Part shown: positions 5,431 through 6,578 of the stretch, one piece after another
Position numbering within the stretch: the first letter of the stretch is position 1
Layout of the letters: every line of letters begins with the position of its first letter
Source: Cyclobacteriaceae bacterium
GTDB lineage: Bacteria; Bacteroidota; Bacteroidia; Cytophagales; Cyclobacteriaceae
DNA length: 6,578 nucleotides
Direction of reading: 5' to 3'
NCBI GenBank assembly: GCA_025363495.1
Contig: JANYDR010000079.1
Span: 1-6,578 of the forward strand
Program-made: the position numbers and the translations under genes
The notes under the pieces: model-generated
Told to the model about the DNA's origin: nothing
Database searches by the model: none
Seen by the model: the letters and a program-made list of their open reading frames with translations, nothing else

Positions 5431-5643
5431 ATGAAGCAATGTATCAGGGTCTCATTGGTGCTGGCACTTTTCAACGTGAACGCGCAAGCGCAAAGTCTTT
5501 TCTTGTATGGCGGATCAAGTCACAAAGATTTCCTTGGGTGTCTGAATTGCGCAGAGACAGATCCGAATTCGATTTGGAATCCCAATGGGATGTATGGAAA
5601 TGGATTTGGAGCTAATTCTATCTGGAACCCTGGCTCAGTTTAA
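5431..5643 (+). pseudogene. Truncated secreted protein with CLNC and NSIWNP repeats
   Basis: The frame gives 70 residues: a signal peptide (MKQCIRVSLVLALFNVNAQA, with a likely cut before QSLF), then FLGCLNC (34-40), and two NSIWNP repeats (46-51 and 62-67) separated by NGMYGNGFGA. The pattern matches, from memory, a bacterial family of exported proteins in which FLGCLNC is followed by several SIWN..G.YG repeats and a longer C-terminal part. Here the chain stops at NPGSV. The stop TAA at 5641 stands where a tyrosine codon (SVYGG) would be expected, and the frame continues with GGINSARSD before the next stop at 5692. This suggests a nonsense change followed by loss of the 3' part. It could alternatively be a naturally short relative. 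No promoter or Shine-Dalgarno is obvious. Function is unknown. Confidence 0.55.
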
Positions 5644-5949
5644 GGTGGAATAAATAGCGCGCGCAGCGATGCAGAATCCGGTAGACAGTATTAAGCATGA
5701 ATAGAGTTATTACTAAAGTCATGAGAGAGCGCCTAAGCTTGGTGTGTTTACAGCTCAATGAACATTTCAAATTCCTTTAAAACGTTCTCCGGTAATGTTG
5801 TTGTTTTCATAATCATATTGTTTTAACAAACCTCCAAAAGAGGGTGGACAAAAACAATCATGTTTTCCTGACATTTTTCTACGTTTCTACCTGCTGACGA
5901 AACTGGCGATATGAAAATTGTTATCAAAATTCCTTACAAGTCGTCGATC
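5644..5949. other. Gene-poor stretch between the truncated gene and the DUF3578 gene
   Basis: Apart from the short minus-strand frame at 5748-5810, I see no gene here. There is a GCGCGCGC patch at 5656-5664 and an AT-rich part on the right. No strong terminator for the minus-strand operon ending at 5950 is visible. Confidence 0.45.
5748..5810 (-). pseudogene. 20-codon frame, possible remnant of a DUF2281-like antitoxin gene
   Basis: The minus-strand frame reads MKTTTLPENVLKEFEMFIEL and then TAA. The LPENVLKEFEMFIEL segment resembles the start of DUF2281-type small proteins (LPEE..KEVLDFIEFL), which often act as antitoxins next to toxin genes. No partner gene or continuation is found in other frames, so it would be a decayed 5' end. 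At this length the similarity may be chance. Confidence 0.25.
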
Positions 5950-6399
5950 TTATGTGGCTTTATAAACTTCAATTATTTCAATCAAATCCTTCTCCACTCT
6001 TTCACGTTCAATATTTTTCGTATTATAACTTTTATAAAAAAAAGAATTGTCATATCTCACTAATCCTGAATAATTGACCGTTTTGAAATATTCTTGCAAA
6101 GTTATAGCACTTTCCAAGTGCCAATTTTTCTTCAAGCTACCTATCGAAAATTTCTGACTAACTCCATACGCCAAGATCAACGTCTCAATGTCTGCATAAT
6201 AGAGATACACAGGATAAATCCCATCACTGACCGTATTAGCATCTTTTAAAAATGCAATCCAAGGAATCAGAGCTTTGCGTCCCTGACCAAAGCTTACTTT
6301 CACTTTTAAACCCAAATAGTTTTTCAAGTATTCATTAGTGCCCAATTTCGTTGTTCGATATTGAGCCAAGAATTGCGTAATCTGATCAAAGTAATCCAT
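5950..6399 (-). CDS. Stand-alone McrB/MrcB N-terminal-like (DUF3578) protein
   Basis: The protein has 149 residues. It matches by eye the DUF3578/MrcB_N domain, the DNA-recognition module found at the N-terminus of McrB-type and related restriction proteins. Visible family landmarks are VSFGQG (35-40), IPWIAFL (45-51), GIYPVYLYYAD (60-70) and LAYGVSQK (76-83), ending in a helix rich in charged residues (ERERVEKDLIEIIEVY). In McrB-type proteins this domain is followed by an AAA+ GTPase, and in others by a nuclease. Here the gene stops after the domain, and no continuation is seen in other frames downstream. The start ATG at 6399 overlaps the upstream Vsr-type gene by 14 bases, so the two are translationally coupled. 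It may recognise modified or target DNA for a partner encoded in the same operon. The role is inferred. The base composition is AT-richer than that of gapA or hslV, consistent with horizontal transfer. Confidence 0.75.
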   Translation of the reverse strand: MDYFDQITQFLAQYRTTKLGTNEYLKNYLGLKVKVSFGQGRKALIPWIAFLKDANTVSDGIYPVYLYYADIETLILAYGVSQKFSIGSLKKNWHLESAITLQEYFKTVNYSGLVRYDNSFFYKSYNTKNIERERVEKDLIEIIEVYKAT

Positions 6400-6578
6400 A
6401 AGCTTTTAGTTTCTTTAAATGTTTATCGTTCTTCAATTCGCATTCCCATATTCTCAACACTTCCCAACCTCGTTGCTCCAACTCTTCATTCACTTTTTCA
6501 TCTCTTGTTGCATTGCGACGAAACTTATTGTCCCAATAATATTGATTTGATTTCGGCATTAAATTCTTACACTCGTGA
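6386..6578 (-). CDS. vsr: Very-short-patch-repair (Vsr) type endonuclease, C-terminal part; 5' end outside window
   Basis: Sixty-three C-terminal residues are visible. They match the last part of Vsr, the strand-specific endonuclease that nicks next to T:G mismatches arising when 5-methylcytosine deaminates. Read against E. coli Vsr, the opening HEC aligns with zinc ligands His71 and Cys73. It is followed by PKSNQYYWDNKFRRNATRD (family pattern P..n..yW..Ki..N..RD) and L..RGWEVLRIWECEL with the last zinc ligand (Cys117 equivalent). The catalytic residues lie upstream, outside the window. The stop codon overlaps the start of the DUF3578 gene. Vsr genes usually sit beside a cytosine-5 DNA methyltransferase and restriction genes, which are expected further right. 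The fragment alone could also belong to a restriction nuclease of the same PD-(D/E)XK subfamily. Confidence 0.85.
   Translation of the reverse strand, partial: HECKNLMPKSNQYYWDNKFRRNATRDEKVNEELEQRGWEVLRIWECELKNDKHLKKLKAYGLL

Overview
The window looks like chromosomal DNA from a Bacteroidota bacterium, probably of the Cytophagales type. The reasons are a clear TAnnTTTG promoter in front of the tRNA gene, the near absence of Shine-Dalgarno sequences before start codons, and the style of the HslV and GAPDH proteins. The taxon is inferred, since no rRNA is present. Nearly all protein genes lie on the minus strand. The exceptions are the hslV end, the tRNA and one broken small gene.

Layout: (1) 1-357, the 3' part of hslV on the plus strand. 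(2) 347-794, a hairpin-rich repeat cluster of two tandem units plus a third inverted partial unit; its first unit overlaps the last codons of hslV. (3) 823-2007, a complete class III PLP aminotransferase on the minus strand. (4) 2035-3612, two paralogous small secreted proteins (2094-2408 and 3219-3521, both minus), each with its own rho-independent terminator and a shared upstream DNA block. Between them lies a tract of decayed repeats and a two-copy, roughly 185-bp structured repeat. (5) 3613-4002, a mostly empty intergenic stretch with one short tandem repeat. (6) 4003-5057, gapA (GAPDH) on the minus strand with a strong terminator. (7) 5158-5278, tRNA-Glu(TTC) on the plus strand with a textbook Bacteroidota promoter. 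(8) 5279-6578, an AT-richer, accessory-looking segment. It holds a truncated secreted protein with NSIWNP repeats, a 20-codon minus-strand remnant, and at the right edge a minus-strand operon of a Vsr-type endonuclease (5' end outside the window) overlapping a stand-alone McrB N-terminal-like (DUF3578) gene.

Working together: hslV, gapA, the aminotransferase and the tRNA are housekeeping genes with no visible shared pathway. The two small secreted proteins form a lineage-specific duplicate pair that probably shares regulation. The Vsr/DUF3578 pair is the end of a DNA modification and restriction operon whose remainder, probably including a cytosine methyltransferase, should lie to the right of the window. 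The most unusual material is non-coding: two unrelated repeat families with conserved hairpins, and the conserved leader of the paralogous secreted genes. I did not find an obviously complete novel system inside the window.
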